A stretch of 64,000 nt of DNA from assembly GCA_046757925.1 (NCBI GenBank), contig JBHHZE010000011.1:1-64000 (forward strand). The letters run 5' to 3'. Below the pieces are notes generated by a model, which worked only from the letters and a program-made list of their open reading frames with translations, was not told the DNA's origin and made no database searches. Of the stretch, positions 34,027-43,179 are shown in pieces. A program made the position numbers and the translations under genes. Position 1 is the stretch's first letter. Each line of letters starts with the position of its first letter. This stretch comes from JAZDCZ01 sp046757925. Its GTDB lineage: Bacteria > Gemmatimonadota > Gemmatimonadetes > Gemmatimonadales > GWC2-71-9.

Positions 34027-35406
34027 TCAGCGAGCTTGGTCTTCATCATCATACCGGGCAAGCTTTCTGTAGAGAGTCGATGGATCGATTCCCAACACTT
34101 CAGCGGCCCGCGTCTTGTTGCCACCCTCGGCCTGAAGAACCCAGTTGATATAGGCTCTCTCCATGGTCTCTAAGGTGGGATTACCCGGTGGGCGGTCGGC
34201 TACAAAGGGCTGCGGTTTGGGGTCTCTGATCCGGGCCGGCAGCATGTCGAGTCCGATTTCATCTGTCGTGCTCATGACTGCTGCGTGCTCCAGTGCATTC
34301 TCCAACTCGCGTACGTTGCCTGGCCACTCGTAGATCGACATCGCATCGAGAGCATCTCTGGTGAGATGTTTTACGCGTTCAGATCTACTCTCCGCGATTT
34401 TCTTCAAGAAAGCCTCGGCTAGGAGAACGATATCCTCTCCGCGTTCCCGCAGTGGCGGAATATGGAGTGTGATCACATTCAAGCGGTAGTAGAGGTCAGC
34501 CCGGAAGGTCCCTCGTCTTATTTCTTCTTCTGGATCCTTGTTCGTAGCGGCAATTACACGAACGTCGACTGGAACGGGCTCGGTACCGCCAACTGGGAGA
34601 GCCTCACGCTCCTGTAGTACTCTTAGCAACTTCACTTGAGTCGAGGGCTTAGTCTCACCGATTTCGTCCAGGAAAAACGTCCCTCCTCGAGCCGCAATGA
34701 ACATTCCTTCCTTGTCACGTACGGCACCGGTGAACGATCCCTTGACATGTCCGAACAGTTCCGATTCCAACAGCCCCTCCGGCAATGCACCGCAATTGAT
34801 TGAGAAGAACGGTCCGTCGGCGCGGTCTGATAGTCTGTGAAGGTAGCGGGACAGAACCTCCTTGCCGGTACCGCTCTCACCCAGTATCAACACTGTGGAA
34901 TCGGTAGGTGCAACCTGATCGGCTAGCTTCATTACTTCCAGAAACGCCTTGGATTTCCCGATCGGCTTCGCTATCGCCGACTCATCACGGCGCCGGATCT
35001 CACGTTTTAGGCTCTTGTTCTCAGCCTTGAGCGCCCGCGTCTGTGCAGCGCGGCGACATTGATTGACGAGTTCGTCGTTCTCGAACGGCTTCTGGATGAA
35101 TGCAAAGGCACCGTCATTGACTGACTGGATCGCGCTCTGGAGATCCGCGTGCGCTGTCATGACGACTACGGGCATTTCCGGATCCAGTTCGCGGGCACGT
35201 TTGAGAATGTCCATGCCCGATATTTTTGCCATCTTGATATCGGTGAGCACTACATCCGGCGCCATCGAGGTTAGGGCTTCCATTCCGGCTCTGCCGCCCT
35301 GTGCCGTGACAACGCTGAAACCCGAGTTCTTGAACAGGATGCTCAGGGTTTCGAGAATCGCCGACTCGTCATCGATTATGAGGATTTGCGCACCTTCGTT
35401 ACTCAC
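34027..35406 (-). CDS. pilR: PilR-like sigma-54 response regulator
   Basis: GTG 35406 overlaps the histidine kinase stop (GTGA) and has GGAGGTG six bases upstream; 459 residues result. Unlike the other activator in this window, its receiver is intact (DD at 12-13, phosphoacceptor D56 in VVLTDIKM, K in IQKPF). The AAA+ domain has GESGTGKE, GSFTGA and FFLDEIGE, and a Fis-type helix-turn-helix (NKTRAAEVLGIDPSTLYRKL) ends the protein. With the adjacent PilS it should drive the sigma-54 promoter of the pilins. Confidence 0.92.
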   Translation of the reverse strand: MSNEGAQILIIDDESAILETLSILFKNSGFSVVTAQGGRAGMEALTSMAPDVVLTDIKMAKISGMDILKRARELDPEMPVVVMTAHADLQSAIQSVNDGAFAFIQKPFENDELVNQCRRAAQTRALKAENKSLKREIRRRDESAIAKPIGKSKAFLEVMKLADQVAPTDSTVLILGESGTGKEVLSRYLHRLSDRADGPFFSINCGALPEGLLESELFGHVKGSFTGAVRDKEGMFIAARGGTFFLDEIGETKPSTQVKLLRVLQEREALPVGGTEPVPVDVRVIAATNKDPEEEIRRGTFRADLYYRLNVITLHIPPLRERGEDIVLLAEAFLKKIAESRSERVKHLTRDALDAMSIYEWPGNVRELENALEHAAVMSTTDEIGLDMLPARIRDPKPQPFVADRPPGNPTLETMERAYINWVLQAEGGNKTRAAEVLGIDPSTLYRKLARYDDEDQAR

Positions 35407-37046
35407 GAACTCACCTCCGTGGATCTCCTGCTCGGCAGCACGACAACGAACGTAGTTGGCTCGGAGTCGGCCCAAATCAGTCCCCGGTGTGCCTGGACGG
35501 CCCGCTGAACGATCGCTAGACCCAATCCGGAGCCGCCATCGCGATCAGTGACGAAGGGTTCGAACAAGCGCTCCCGAATGTGCAATGGAATACCCGGCCC
35601 ATTGTCCGTGACTTTGAGCACCGCCGCGCCGTTGAGTTCTAGATCGCGCGGTAACTCCGCAGCATTGGCTTCTCTCAACTGCACATCAATTCTATATGGT
35701 CCGTCACATGCTTGAACTGCGTTGAGTACGAGATTGACGACCACACGATGCAGCAGATCCTGATCTCCTTCAACCTCTACCGGTTCCAGGTCGACATTTA
35801 TTGTGCCATCCGAAGTACAAGCAGGGTGTTGCCGTACCATGGCTACCGCATCCTCAACTACACTCGCCAGGTTGAGCGTTTTACAATTGGTTACGCGAAC
35901 CCGCGAAAAATCTAGAAACTCTGTAAGCAGACCACTCAGACGGTCGCTCTCGCGGACCACCAAGCTCACCAGGATACGCTCATCCTCGCTGGATCGATCT
36001 ACGTTGCCGAGTTGCTCCACGGATGACCGTATTGTGGCGAGCGGGTTCTTTATTTCGTGGGCCAGCGAGGCAGAAAGTTCCGCAACCGCCTCTAGTCGCT
36101 CCGTTCGAAGCCGTAGTTCCTGCAATCTTCGCTGGTCCGATATATCAGTGAAGATCGCCGCCACGGAACAAGGACCATCTCCTTGTACATCGAGGGGAGT
36201 GATTGTAAACCCTATAGGAAACGACCCCCCTGGCCGTGACACTTCACCGTCCCCTCTGAGCGAGCCCAGCCGCCGTTCCTGCGCGGCCTTTATCAAACGT
36301 GCCAGTTCAGGTGCCCGCTCGGACAGCGCAGCAACGAATCCGGTCTCCGACATATCACTCCCCAACAGGTTTCGGGCTGCTGGATTCGCGAACACGAGAT
36401 CCCCTGCGCCGTCGACGGTGACAACACCACTGTGAATGTTTCGGAGTATATCTCCGGCCTCGAGTTTGGCGCGGCGGGCTTCGCGTTCGGCCGTTTGCGC
36501 ACGGCTCGCCAGGAGTCCGGTTACCAAGAACACCCCAATGAAGACGCCGAGCTGTAACCAGACAGCGGAAGTGACCGCCACGTCTTGCCACCACACTATG
36601 TCGGCGACATACAGCAGGCTTGCAAGAGTGGTGACGAGCAAGCTGGAGGTCAGGGGCATCAACACCGCGCTTACCGCAATAACTACTATGTACAGGGCAG
36701 GGAACTGGCTCTCGGGACCGCCGGTTACGTGCACTACTATCGTCACGAGGCCGACATCAAACAGGTTCTGCCAGTAGAGGAATGTGCTTCCTGCCGGCTC
36801 CTGGCGAATCTCCGTGTACCAAAACGCCCAACCGCTCAGCAGAACGCTGGCGATCGCCGAGGCGGAAAGCAGCACTATCGTTTCCGGCGGGACCGACTTG
36901 AATTCGAAGGCGGCAGCAATGAAGATTGCGATAGCCAGCGTGACCCGTCCAAGGTAGAGCCACCGGAGCAGGCTCCGAGCGGCTCTCAGATCAGATCGAC
37001 GCGCCCGCTTGGCTTCTCGCACTGCCAGTTCCTCGGTAGGATGCAT
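35403..37046 (-). CDS. pilS: PilS-like membrane sensor histidine kinase
   Basis: The 547-residue protein has about six transmembrane segments in residues 28-180, the layout of PilS. A PAS domain follows (~195-305, GVVTVDGAGDLVFANPAA). The HisKA domain has SLAHEIKNPLAT with phosphoacceptor H330, and the ATPase domain has NLVLNAVQAC, DNGPGIP and GGSGLGLAIV. It should phosphorylate PilR. It lies downstream of a terminator, so it is likely transcribed apart from pilBTC. No ribosome binding site is obvious before its ATG. Confidence 0.9.
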   Translation of the reverse strand: MHPTEELAVREAKRARRSDLRAARSLLRWLYLGRVTLAIAIFIAAAFEFKSVPPETIVLLSASAIASVLLSGWAFWYTEIRQEPAGSTFLYWQNLFDVGLVTIVVHVTGGPESQFPALYIVVIAVSAVLMPLTSSLLVTTLASLLYVADIVWWQDVAVTSAVWLQLGVFIGVFLVTGLLASRAQTAEREARRAKLEAGDILRNIHSGVVTVDGAGDLVFANPAARNLLGSDMSETGFVAALSERAPELARLIKAAQERRLGSLRGDGEVSRPGGSFPIGFTITPLDVQGDGPCSVAAIFTDISDQRRLQELRLRTERLEAVAELSASLAHEIKNPLATIRSSVEQLGNVDRSSEDERILVSLVVRESDRLSGLLTEFLDFSRVRVTNCKTLNLASVVEDAVAMVRQHPACTSDGTINVDLEPVEVEGDQDLLHRVVVNLVLNAVQACDGPYRIDVQLREANAAELPRDLELNGAAVLKVTDNGPGIPLHIRERLFEPFVTDRDGGSGLGLAIVQRAVQAHRGLIWADSEPTTFVVVLPSRRSTEVSS

Positions 37047-37150
37047 CGTGTGTAGTAATTGTGAATAAGCGCTCAGGATGCAAGCCCTGACGACACGCTG
37101 CGTGCATTTTCACGCTGTGGCATCTACTAATACAATGAGGGATACAGAAA

Positions 37151-37177
37151 GGACCTCACCTGGAATCGGTGAGGTCC
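37151..37177 (-). terminator. Rho-independent terminator after pilC
   Basis: GGACCTCACC and GGTGAGGTCC pair perfectly around a seven-base loop, 34 bases after the pilC stop. On the minus strand TTTCTGT follows. It would end the pilB-pilT-pilC transcript before pilS. Confidence 0.75.
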
Positions 37178-37210
37178 TCCACCTTCTTATCCGCAGTGCC
37201 CGACGCCTTA

Positions 37211-38401
37211 CTATTGGACTGTCTGGATCATATCGAAGATCGGCAGGTACATAGCCACAATCATACCACCGACTATGACTCCCAAGAAAACAATCATGAT
37301 GGGTTCCATGAGTGACAGCAGTGTTCCAACCGCGGCATCGACTTCATCGTCGTAGAAGTCAGCGATCTTGGTCAGCATTTCGTCGAGACCGCCCGTCGCC
37401 TCCCCTACCGCGATCATCGATGTCACCATTGGAGGAAAAACCGACGACCTCTGCAACGGCCCAGCAATCGTGTCTCCTCCTGCTATCGATCCCCGCGACT
37501 CCATGACCGCATCGTGTATCACGCGGTTACCCGCCGTGCGGGCTGTTATCTCGAGACCGTCCAATATCGACACGCCCGAGGCCAGCAGTGTACCCAGCGT
37601 TCGCGTAAATCGCGAAACGGCCGATTTTCTCAGCACATCACCCAGAACAGGCGCTTTGAGCATCAGGCGGTCGATTACCAACTTGCCGTCATCCGTACCG
37701 TAATACCAGCGAATCAGGAAGAAAAGCCCGATGGAGCCGCCTATGAGTGCCCACCAGAAACCTTGAAGGAAATCGCTCAGCCCGATTACGATCCGCGTGG
37801 GTAGCGGCAGAGCTATCCCGGCCGAGGAGAACATGTTTTGGAAGGTCGGGATCACAAAAATGAGCAACACCAGTATGGCTATGCCCGCAACCGAGAAGAT
37901 GACTGCCGGATAGACCATCGCACCTTTGACTTTTCGTACGATAGCGTCGTTCTTTTCCAAAAAAGTGGCCAGCCGCAGCATGATGGTGTCTAGAATACCG
38001 CCCGCCTCACCGGCTGCAACCATATTCACATACAGTCCGCTGAACGCGTTCTTGTGCTTGTCCAAAGCATCGGCCAGAGTGTTACCACTTTCCACATCGT
38101 AGACTACCTGTTTGGTCACGTTCGACAACGCCTTGTTCTCGGTCTGCTTCCCTAGAATATCCAAGGCTTGCACCAAGGGCAGCCCCGAGTTCACCATCGT
38201 CGCGAACTGTCGCGTAAAAACCACGACATCTCTAGTGGGTACACGCCCACCCTTTTTCCGCTTCTTCTGCTCGCGGACCCGAATGACAACCATCCGGTTC
38301 TTCCGCAGCTGTTGGACTACCTGCTCGCGATTGGGAGCGTCGATAGTGCCAGTGGTCTCACCACCTGTGGCAGTCCTGGCTGTGTATTCGAATACTGGCA
38401 T
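37211..38401 (-). CDS. pilC: Type IV pilus inner-membrane platform protein PilC
   Basis: The 396-residue protein is a GspF/PilC platform with two repeated cytoplasmic domains (~70-190 and ~275-395) and three transmembrane helices. The first domain contains FTRQFATMVNSGLPLVQALD and the second FTRTLGTLLASGVSILDGLE, the paired family signature. It starts 16 bases after pilT and ends at a terminator, closing the pilB-pilT-pilC operon. Confidence 0.95.
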   Translation of the reverse strand: MPVFEYTARTATGGETTGTIDAPNREQVVQQLRKNRMVVIRVREQKKRKKGGRVPTRDVVVFTRQFATMVNSGLPLVQALDILGKQTENKALSNVTKQVVYDVESGNTLADALDKHKNAFSGLYVNMVAAGEAGGILDTIMLRLATFLEKNDAIVRKVKGAMVYPAVIFSVAGIAILVLLIFVIPTFQNMFSSAGIALPLPTRIVIGLSDFLQGFWWALIGGSIGLFFLIRWYYGTDDGKLVIDRLMLKAPVLGDVLRKSAVSRFTRTLGTLLASGVSILDGLEITARTAGNRVIHDAVMESRGSIAGGDTIAGPLQRSSVFPPMVTSMIAVGEATGGLDEMLTKIADFYDDEVDAAVGTLLSLMEPIMIVFLGVIVGGMIVAMYLPIFDMIQTVQ

Positions 38402-38417
38402 CCCGTTCTCCTACGGT

Positions 38418-39557
38418 TTAGCGTCGCCCTGCCATAGCCGCGCCCGCGCCCTCCTCACCGGGCACGGGTTCACCGACCATCCGCAGAAACTCGTTCTGGT
38501 CAGACACCACGCGCAAACATTCTTCAAGGCTCACTTCACGCGCCATGTAATGTACATACAGCGAGTCGGCCAGTGTCTGCATTCCGTGCTTTTTGCCTGC
38601 CTGCATCGCTGAGTAGATTTGATGCACTTTGTCATCCCTGATGAGTGCCCGTATGGCTGGGGTCGCCATCATGATCTCACACCCCATCACCCTGCCCCGT
38701 CCGGAAGACTTCTGTAGCAGCGTTTGGGTCACCACACCCTCTAGAACGAACGCGAGCTGCGCGCGAACCTGAGACTGTTGGTGCGAAGGGAAAACGTCAA
38801 TCACACGGTTGATGGTTTCGGCCGCGGAGTTGGTATGGAGTGTGGCAAAGGCCAAGTGCCCGGTCTCGGCTATCGTCAGAGCGGCCTGTATGGTCTCCAG
38901 ATCGCGCATCTCACCAATTAGAACAACATCGGGGTCCTGACGCAAAGCATATTTGAGCGCGTTGGCGAACGACTTAGTATCCGTCCCAACTTCACGCTGG
39001 TTTACAATGCACTGCTGGTGCCGATGAATGAACTCAATCGGGTCTTCGACCGTGATGATATGTGCCTTCCGTTCCTTGTTGATCTTGTCGATCATTGCGG
39101 CAAGCGTAGTCGATTTACCCGATCCAGTGGGACCCGTTACCAACACCAGGCCCCGTGGCCGCTCGGCCAACTGCGCCAGCGCCCGCGGGAGGCCCAGTTC
39201 GTCAAACGTCTTGACCGAGAACGGAATCTGCCGGATCACCAGGGAAACGCAGCCCCGCTGCTTGAAGCAGTTGCCCCGAAACCTTGCCAGGTTCTGGATC
39301 CCGAAAGAGAAGTCCAGTTCATCTTCGTTCTCGAACCGCTTCTTCTGATTCTCGGTCAACACCGAATACGCTATCTGCAAAGTTTCCTTGGGGGTCAACT
39401 GATGCTCGACCTTGGAATTCGCGATGTCGCCATCCACCCGCAGCTTCGGCCGTTCCCCCGCCGTAATGTGTAGATCCGATGCGTCACGCTCGATCATCTC
39501 CTCGAGCAACGACCGCAAATTGACCGCCTCGGTCTGTCCGGCTGTCCCATCAGTCAT
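38418..39557 (-). CDS. pilT: Pilus retraction ATPase PilT
   Basis: PilT powers pilus retraction. The 379-residue hexameric ATPase has Walker A GPTGSGKST (142-150), a Walker B-like DVVLIGEMRDLET, His-box GHLAFATLHTN and the retraction-specific motif AIRALIRDD near residue 308. No N-terminal MshEN domain is present. It starts four bases after the pilB stop. With ComEA-like and PilQ genes nearby, retraction may also serve DNA uptake. Confidence 0.95.
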   Translation of the reverse strand: MTDGTAGQTEAVNLRSLLEEMIERDASDLHITAGERPKLRVDGDIANSKVEHQLTPKETLQIAYSVLTENQKKRFENEDELDFSFGIQNLARFRGNCFKQRGCVSLVIRQIPFSVKTFDELGLPRALAQLAERPRGLVLVTGPTGSGKSTTLAAMIDKINKERKAHIITVEDPIEFIHRHQQCIVNQREVGTDTKSFANALKYALRQDPDVVLIGEMRDLETIQAALTIAETGHLAFATLHTNSAAETINRVIDVFPSHQQSQVRAQLAFVLEGVVTQTLLQKSSGRGRVMGCEIMMATPAIRALIRDDKVHQIYSAMQAGKKHGMQTLADSLYVHYMAREVSLEECLRVVSDQNEFLRMVGEPVPGEEGAGAAMAGRR

Positions 39558-39561
39558 GATC

Positions 39562-41268
39562 TCATCCCGCCGTCTCCTTCACGACTTCTTCAATGGTGGT
39601 GATACCTTTCTTCACCTTGACTATTCCATCCATTCGCAGGGTCAGCATACCATCCTCGATTGCCTGAGCTTGGATGTCATCTGTGGAGGCGCCCCGCAAG
39701 ACCATCTGGCGCACGGCCGTAGTCATGAACATCACCTCGTACAAGCCCTGACGTCCCCTGTAGCCCGTATCGCCGCATGCGCTACAGCCCGTTCCTTTGA
39801 AAAACGTGATCTCCTTTGCCTCATCTGCACCCAGACCCAACGCACTGAGTTCCTCCACACTGTAGGTATGCTCCTGTTTGCACTCCGAACAGATACGCCG
39901 GACAAGACGCTGTGCCACAATGAGGTTTACGGCGCTAGCCACGTTGAACGGCTCAATACCCATATCGATCATTCGTGTGATAGTGGATGGGGCGTCGTTG
40001 GTATGTAGTGTCGATAAGACCAAATGACCAGTCAGTGCCGCCTTGATAGCGATACTGCCGGTTTCCAAATCCCTGATCTCTCCGACCATGACGATGTTCG
40101 GATCTTGCCGCAGGAAAGCCTTCAACGCCGCAGCAAAAGTCATCCCGATCTCGTTTCTGACCAACACCTGATTGATACCGTGGATGTTGTACTCGACAGG
40201 ATCTTCTGCGGTCATGATGTTGACGTCGATCCTGTTCACCTGTGACAGCGCCGAGTAGAGCGTAGTCGTCTTTCCCGATCCGGTTGGGCCGGTCACCAAC
40301 ACCATGCCGTAGGGGTTGAGGATGGCCCTCATCAAATCCTTCTCGGCCTTCGGCTCAAACCCAAACGTGCTCAAATCGAGCGTCAGGTTTCCCTTATCCA
40401 GTATCCTGAGAACGATCTTTTCGCCGAAGATCACGGGCAGAGTGGAGACGCGGAAGTCGATGACTTTCTGTCCCATCTTCAGCTTGATTCGGCCGTCCTG
40501 CGGTACTCGTCGTTCGGCAATGTTGAGGGAAGACATGATCTTGAGACGACTGGTCAACGCCGCCTTCAACTTGGTCGGCGGTTTCATGACCTCCTGTAAC
40601 GCCCCATCGATGCGATAACGCACACGAATCTCTTTCTCAAATGGCTCGATGTGTATATCGCTGGCCCCTCGCCTCACCGCGTCTGTGAGGATACCGTTTA
40701 TCAGTTTGACTACGGGTGCGTCGTCCGCGACCTGAGTGGGAGCTTCTTCGTCCTCTTCCTCTTCGATTACCTCGAGTTCATCTTCTTCTTCGATGTCCTT
40801 GAGAATGTTCTGCAGTTGCGCATCGGTCTGCTCGTAGTACTTCTCAATGGCCATCCTTAGGGTGTACTCGCCAGCAATCACCGGAAAGATGTCGTAGCGC
40901 GTTATGAACTTGAGGTCGTCTACGACACTCATGTTGGTGGGATCCGACATTGCCACGGTGAGCGTACGCCCCTCACGCTTTAGCGGCAGGACGGTGTGCT
41001 TTACCGCGACCTCAGTCGGGACGATCTTGACTATCCGCTTATCGACCTCGAAGCGGCTCAAATCTACTGCCGGCATGCGGTACTGGCGCGCCAGCATCTT
41101 GGTGATCTCGGTTTCTTCTACAAAACCGAGCTTCACCAAGGTGTAGCCGAGGCGCATCCCCGTACCTTTCTGTTCAGCGAGCGCCTGCTGCAATTGCTCC
41201 CTGGTGATCAGACCTTCGCGAACGAGAAGATCACCGAGGCGCTCGGTGCTAGCAGCAGCTGTAGCCAT
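39562..41268 (-). CDS. pilB: Pilus extension ATPase PilB
   Basis: PilB drives pilus extension. The 568-residue protein has an N-terminal MshEN-like domain (1-145; related domains bind c-di-GMP), an acidic linker (~159-177) and the ATPase core with Walker A GPTGSGKT (327-334). A tetracysteine zinc motif (CSECKQEH and GCSACGDTGYRG) lies near residue 480. It is the first gene of the pilB-pilT-pilC operon. Whether this MshEN copy keeps the ligand-binding residues was not resolved. Confidence 0.95.
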   Translation of the reverse strand: MATAAASTERLGDLLVREGLITREQLQQALAEQKGTGMRLGYTLVKLGFVEETEITKMLARQYRMPAVDLSRFEVDKRIVKIVPTEVAVKHTVLPLKREGRTLTVAMSDPTNMSVVDDLKFITRYDIFPVIAGEYTLRMAIEKYYEQTDAQLQNILKDIEEEDELEVIEEEEDEEAPTQVADDAPVVKLINGILTDAVRRGASDIHIEPFEKEIRVRYRIDGALQEVMKPPTKLKAALTSRLKIMSSLNIAERRVPQDGRIKLKMGQKVIDFRVSTLPVIFGEKIVLRILDKGNLTLDLSTFGFEPKAEKDLMRAILNPYGMVLVTGPTGSGKTTTLYSALSQVNRIDVNIMTAEDPVEYNIHGINQVLVRNEIGMTFAAALKAFLRQDPNIVMVGEIRDLETGSIAIKAALTGHLVLSTLHTNDAPSTITRMIDMGIEPFNVASAVNLIVAQRLVRRICSECKQEHTYSVEELSALGLGADEAKEITFFKGTGCSACGDTGYRGRQGLYEVMFMTTAVRQMVLRGASTDDIQAQAIEDGMLTLRMDGIVKVKKGITTIEEVVKETAG

Positions 41269-41325
41269 CGCAGCCCTGGTAGGAACCGGTGGAGAGTTGT
41301 GTTAACTCGTTTGAACCCAAGGGGT

Positions 41326-41353
41326 AAAGTACCGGCGCTAAAAGACGTGTCAA
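41326..41353 (-). promoter_or_regulatory. Candidate promoter for the pilBTC operon
   Basis: On the minus strand TTGACA (41353-41348) and TACTTT (41331-41326) are spaced by 16 bases. The -35 is perfect, the -10 weak. It overlaps the end of the ComEA-like gene and would start transcription about 50 bases before pilB. Confidence 0.4.
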
Positions 41354-41967
41354 GGCACGATCACGAGCGTTTTGAGCCGAGCAATTGTGACACTTCCGAT
41401 TCCTTTCACTCTCGCAAGATCCGCCAGTGAGTTGTACGGACCATGGGCCTCGCGCTGGGCAACTATGGCCTTCGCCCTGATCGGCCCTATGCCGGGCAAC
41501 TTGGCCAACACGTCTGCCGACGCCTGGTTGAGCCTTACCAGATCAGCCTTCGACTCAACCTGTCGCACCGGTCTTCGGCCCGAAAACACCGCGTACGGTT
41601 CGATCCCTGCCAGCAGGGCCGGTCCAACCCCACTCACCCTATCCAGCTCTGCCAACGATCCAAACGAGCCATGGGAATCGCGATCGGCGACGATTCTGGC
41701 AGCTAGTGCCGGCCCGACGCGAGGCAGTCGCAGCAGTTCCTGGGCCGAGGCACGATCCAGGTCGATTTTCTCTCCCTTGACCAAAGGTCTGGCAAGCCGG
41801 GCCGATCGCGCTGCGACGCTGTCGCGACTCGGACGTGGAACATCCGTGCCGCGATAGAGCACCGCCCCCGGAGCGTCACCAGATCCCAGAATCAACCGCA
41901 GCACCAGACCTATGCCGGCCAGCCCCAGCAACAGGGCCGCTGCCTTACGATCATCTCGAGTCGCCAC
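41350..41967 (-). CDS. ComEA-like protein with two helix-hairpin-helix units
   Basis: The 205-residue protein has one N-terminal transmembrane helix (~9-27), a linker, and two ComEA-type helix-hairpin-helix domains: one near residue 68 (LDRASAQELLRLPRVGPALA) and one near 145 (LNQASADVLAKLPGIGPIRA). ComEA binds incoming double-stranded DNA during natural transformation. Two units in tandem are fewer than some paralogues but more than the usual single domain. Position beside pilBTC supports a role in DNA uptake. ComEC is not in the window. Confidence 0.8.
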   Translation of the reverse strand: MATRDDRKAAALLLGLAGIGLVLRLILGSGDAPGAVLYRGTDVPRPSRDSVAARSARLARPLVKGEKIDLDRASAQELLRLPRVGPALAARIVADRDSHGSFGSLAELDRVSGVGPALLAGIEPYAVFSGRRPVRQVESKADLVRLNQASADVLAKLPGIGPIRAKAIVAQREAHGPYNSLADLARVKGIGSVTIARLKTLVIVP

Positions 41968-42064
41968 ACTCCAGGATGCTAGACGAAGTGGCTTGACACC
42001 ACATCATTCCTACGCAGGCCGGTTCCAGAAATCGCGTGCACAACTATCACGCCGGCCACGACAG

Positions 42065-42970
42065 CTACCTCACCAGTGCCACCGCCACGTCACCCACGAT
42101 CTGAAGCGATCGCGCACTCACTTTGTCCAGGGTATCGTCCACGCTATGCCAGTAGCGGTTGTTCGGCCCATAGTCAAAATCGATCACGTCAATGGCTCTT
42201 ATGCCGGCATCCCACAGCGAGACATGATCGTCAGTGATCGGGAACCCTCTTTGCGACGGGAACACATGGCGGTATCCCAATCTCGCGGCCGTAGACCAGA
42301 CCCGCTCCACCACCTCAGGGGCCTTTGCGAGCGACCCCGGCTCCTGTTGGAACGAGAGATCCTTGTCGCCCACCATGTCAAACACAATGGCGAAGAGGGG
42401 TTTTGGCCCGGATGGATCGAGATGCTCGGCATAGTAACGGGATCCAATCAGCACGTCCGTCCCCTCGCCGAAGTCTCCGAAGTCCTCCCCATCCACCAGC
42501 ACCAGATCCACTCCGAACGCCGGCGGTCTCCGGGCTAGAACGTCCGCAACCCCCAGAAGGACCGCCACACCGGACGCCCCATCATTCGCACCGGGAAGAG
42601 GCCGTCTCTGATCCGCCAGGTTGGCGCTTTGATCGGCCTTAGGACGCGTATCCCAATGGGCCAAGTACAGGATTCTATCCGTCAAGTCGGGCCGGAATTT
42701 TCCGATCAGATTTCTCAACTCCAGAGTGTCACCGCTCTCCGTGACGTGCGTAAACGCCTGTTCTTCGACTGAATCTGCTGTTGCTCTAAGGTGCTGCAAC
42801 ATCCAGTCGCCGGCACGCCGGTGACCTTCGGTATTGGGTATTCGGGGACCGAACTCCATCTGGGTCTTCACATACTCATACGCTACGGCGCCGTCGAACT
42901 CCTGCGTCGCCCCAGCTCCTGCACTACAACCCAGCGTCACCACGAGAATCACTACCATCCGTACCCTCAT
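42065..42970 (-). CDS. Exported M28-family zinc enzyme, glutaminyl-peptide cyclotransferase-like
   Basis: The 301-residue protein has a hydrophobic export signal ending LGCSAG (possibly a lipoprotein through Cys15, though the box is imperfect). The zinc site set is visible: HWD (H105, D107), GANDG (D130), GED (E162), D198 or D202, and H249 in DDHVSLWD. The YWHSVDDTLDKVS motif (~273-285) resembles glutaminyl cyclases of the M28 fold as much as aminopeptidases. It may cyclise N-terminal glutamine or release N-terminal residues from exported peptides; the choice is not settled. Confidence 0.8.
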   Translation of the reverse strand: MRVRMVVILVVTLGCSAGAGATQEFDGAVAYEYVKTQMEFGPRIPNTEGHRRAGDWMLQHLRATADSVEEQAFTHVTESGDTLELRNLIGKFRPDLTDRILYLAHWDTRPKADQSANLADQRRPLPGANDGASGVAVLLGVADVLARRPPAFGVDLVLVDGEDFGDFGEGTDVLIGSRYYAEHLDPSGPKPLFAIVFDMVGDKDLSFQQEPGSLAKAPEVVERVWSTAARLGYRHVFPSQRGFPITDDHVSLWDAGIRAIDVIDFDYGPNNRYWHSVDDTLDKVSARSLQIVGDVAVALVR

Positions 42971-43108
42971 CTGGCCTCACATGGCGCTAGTTTTTGGTCG
43001 CCAGGAACAAACCCAACATATGCCTCGTCCGCATGCATCTCGGTCCGCACGGCTGTAAAAGCGGCTATCCAATACTGGACAACTTTCAACGCCTGAGTGG
43101 GGTATGCC

Positions 43109-43137
43109 TTGTATAGCATGACCAACCAGAATATAAT
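43109..43137 (+). promoter_or_regulatory. Sigma-70-type promoter for lptF-lptG
   Basis: TTGTAT (43109-43114), 17 bases, then a perfect TATAAT (43132-43137). Transcription would start near 43144, about 36 bases before the lptF ATG at 43180. The -35 matches only three of six positions. Confidence 0.5.
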
Positions 43138-43179
43138 GGACCATCCAAGTCATTGTAGACCAGAAGGTTACACCAACAG

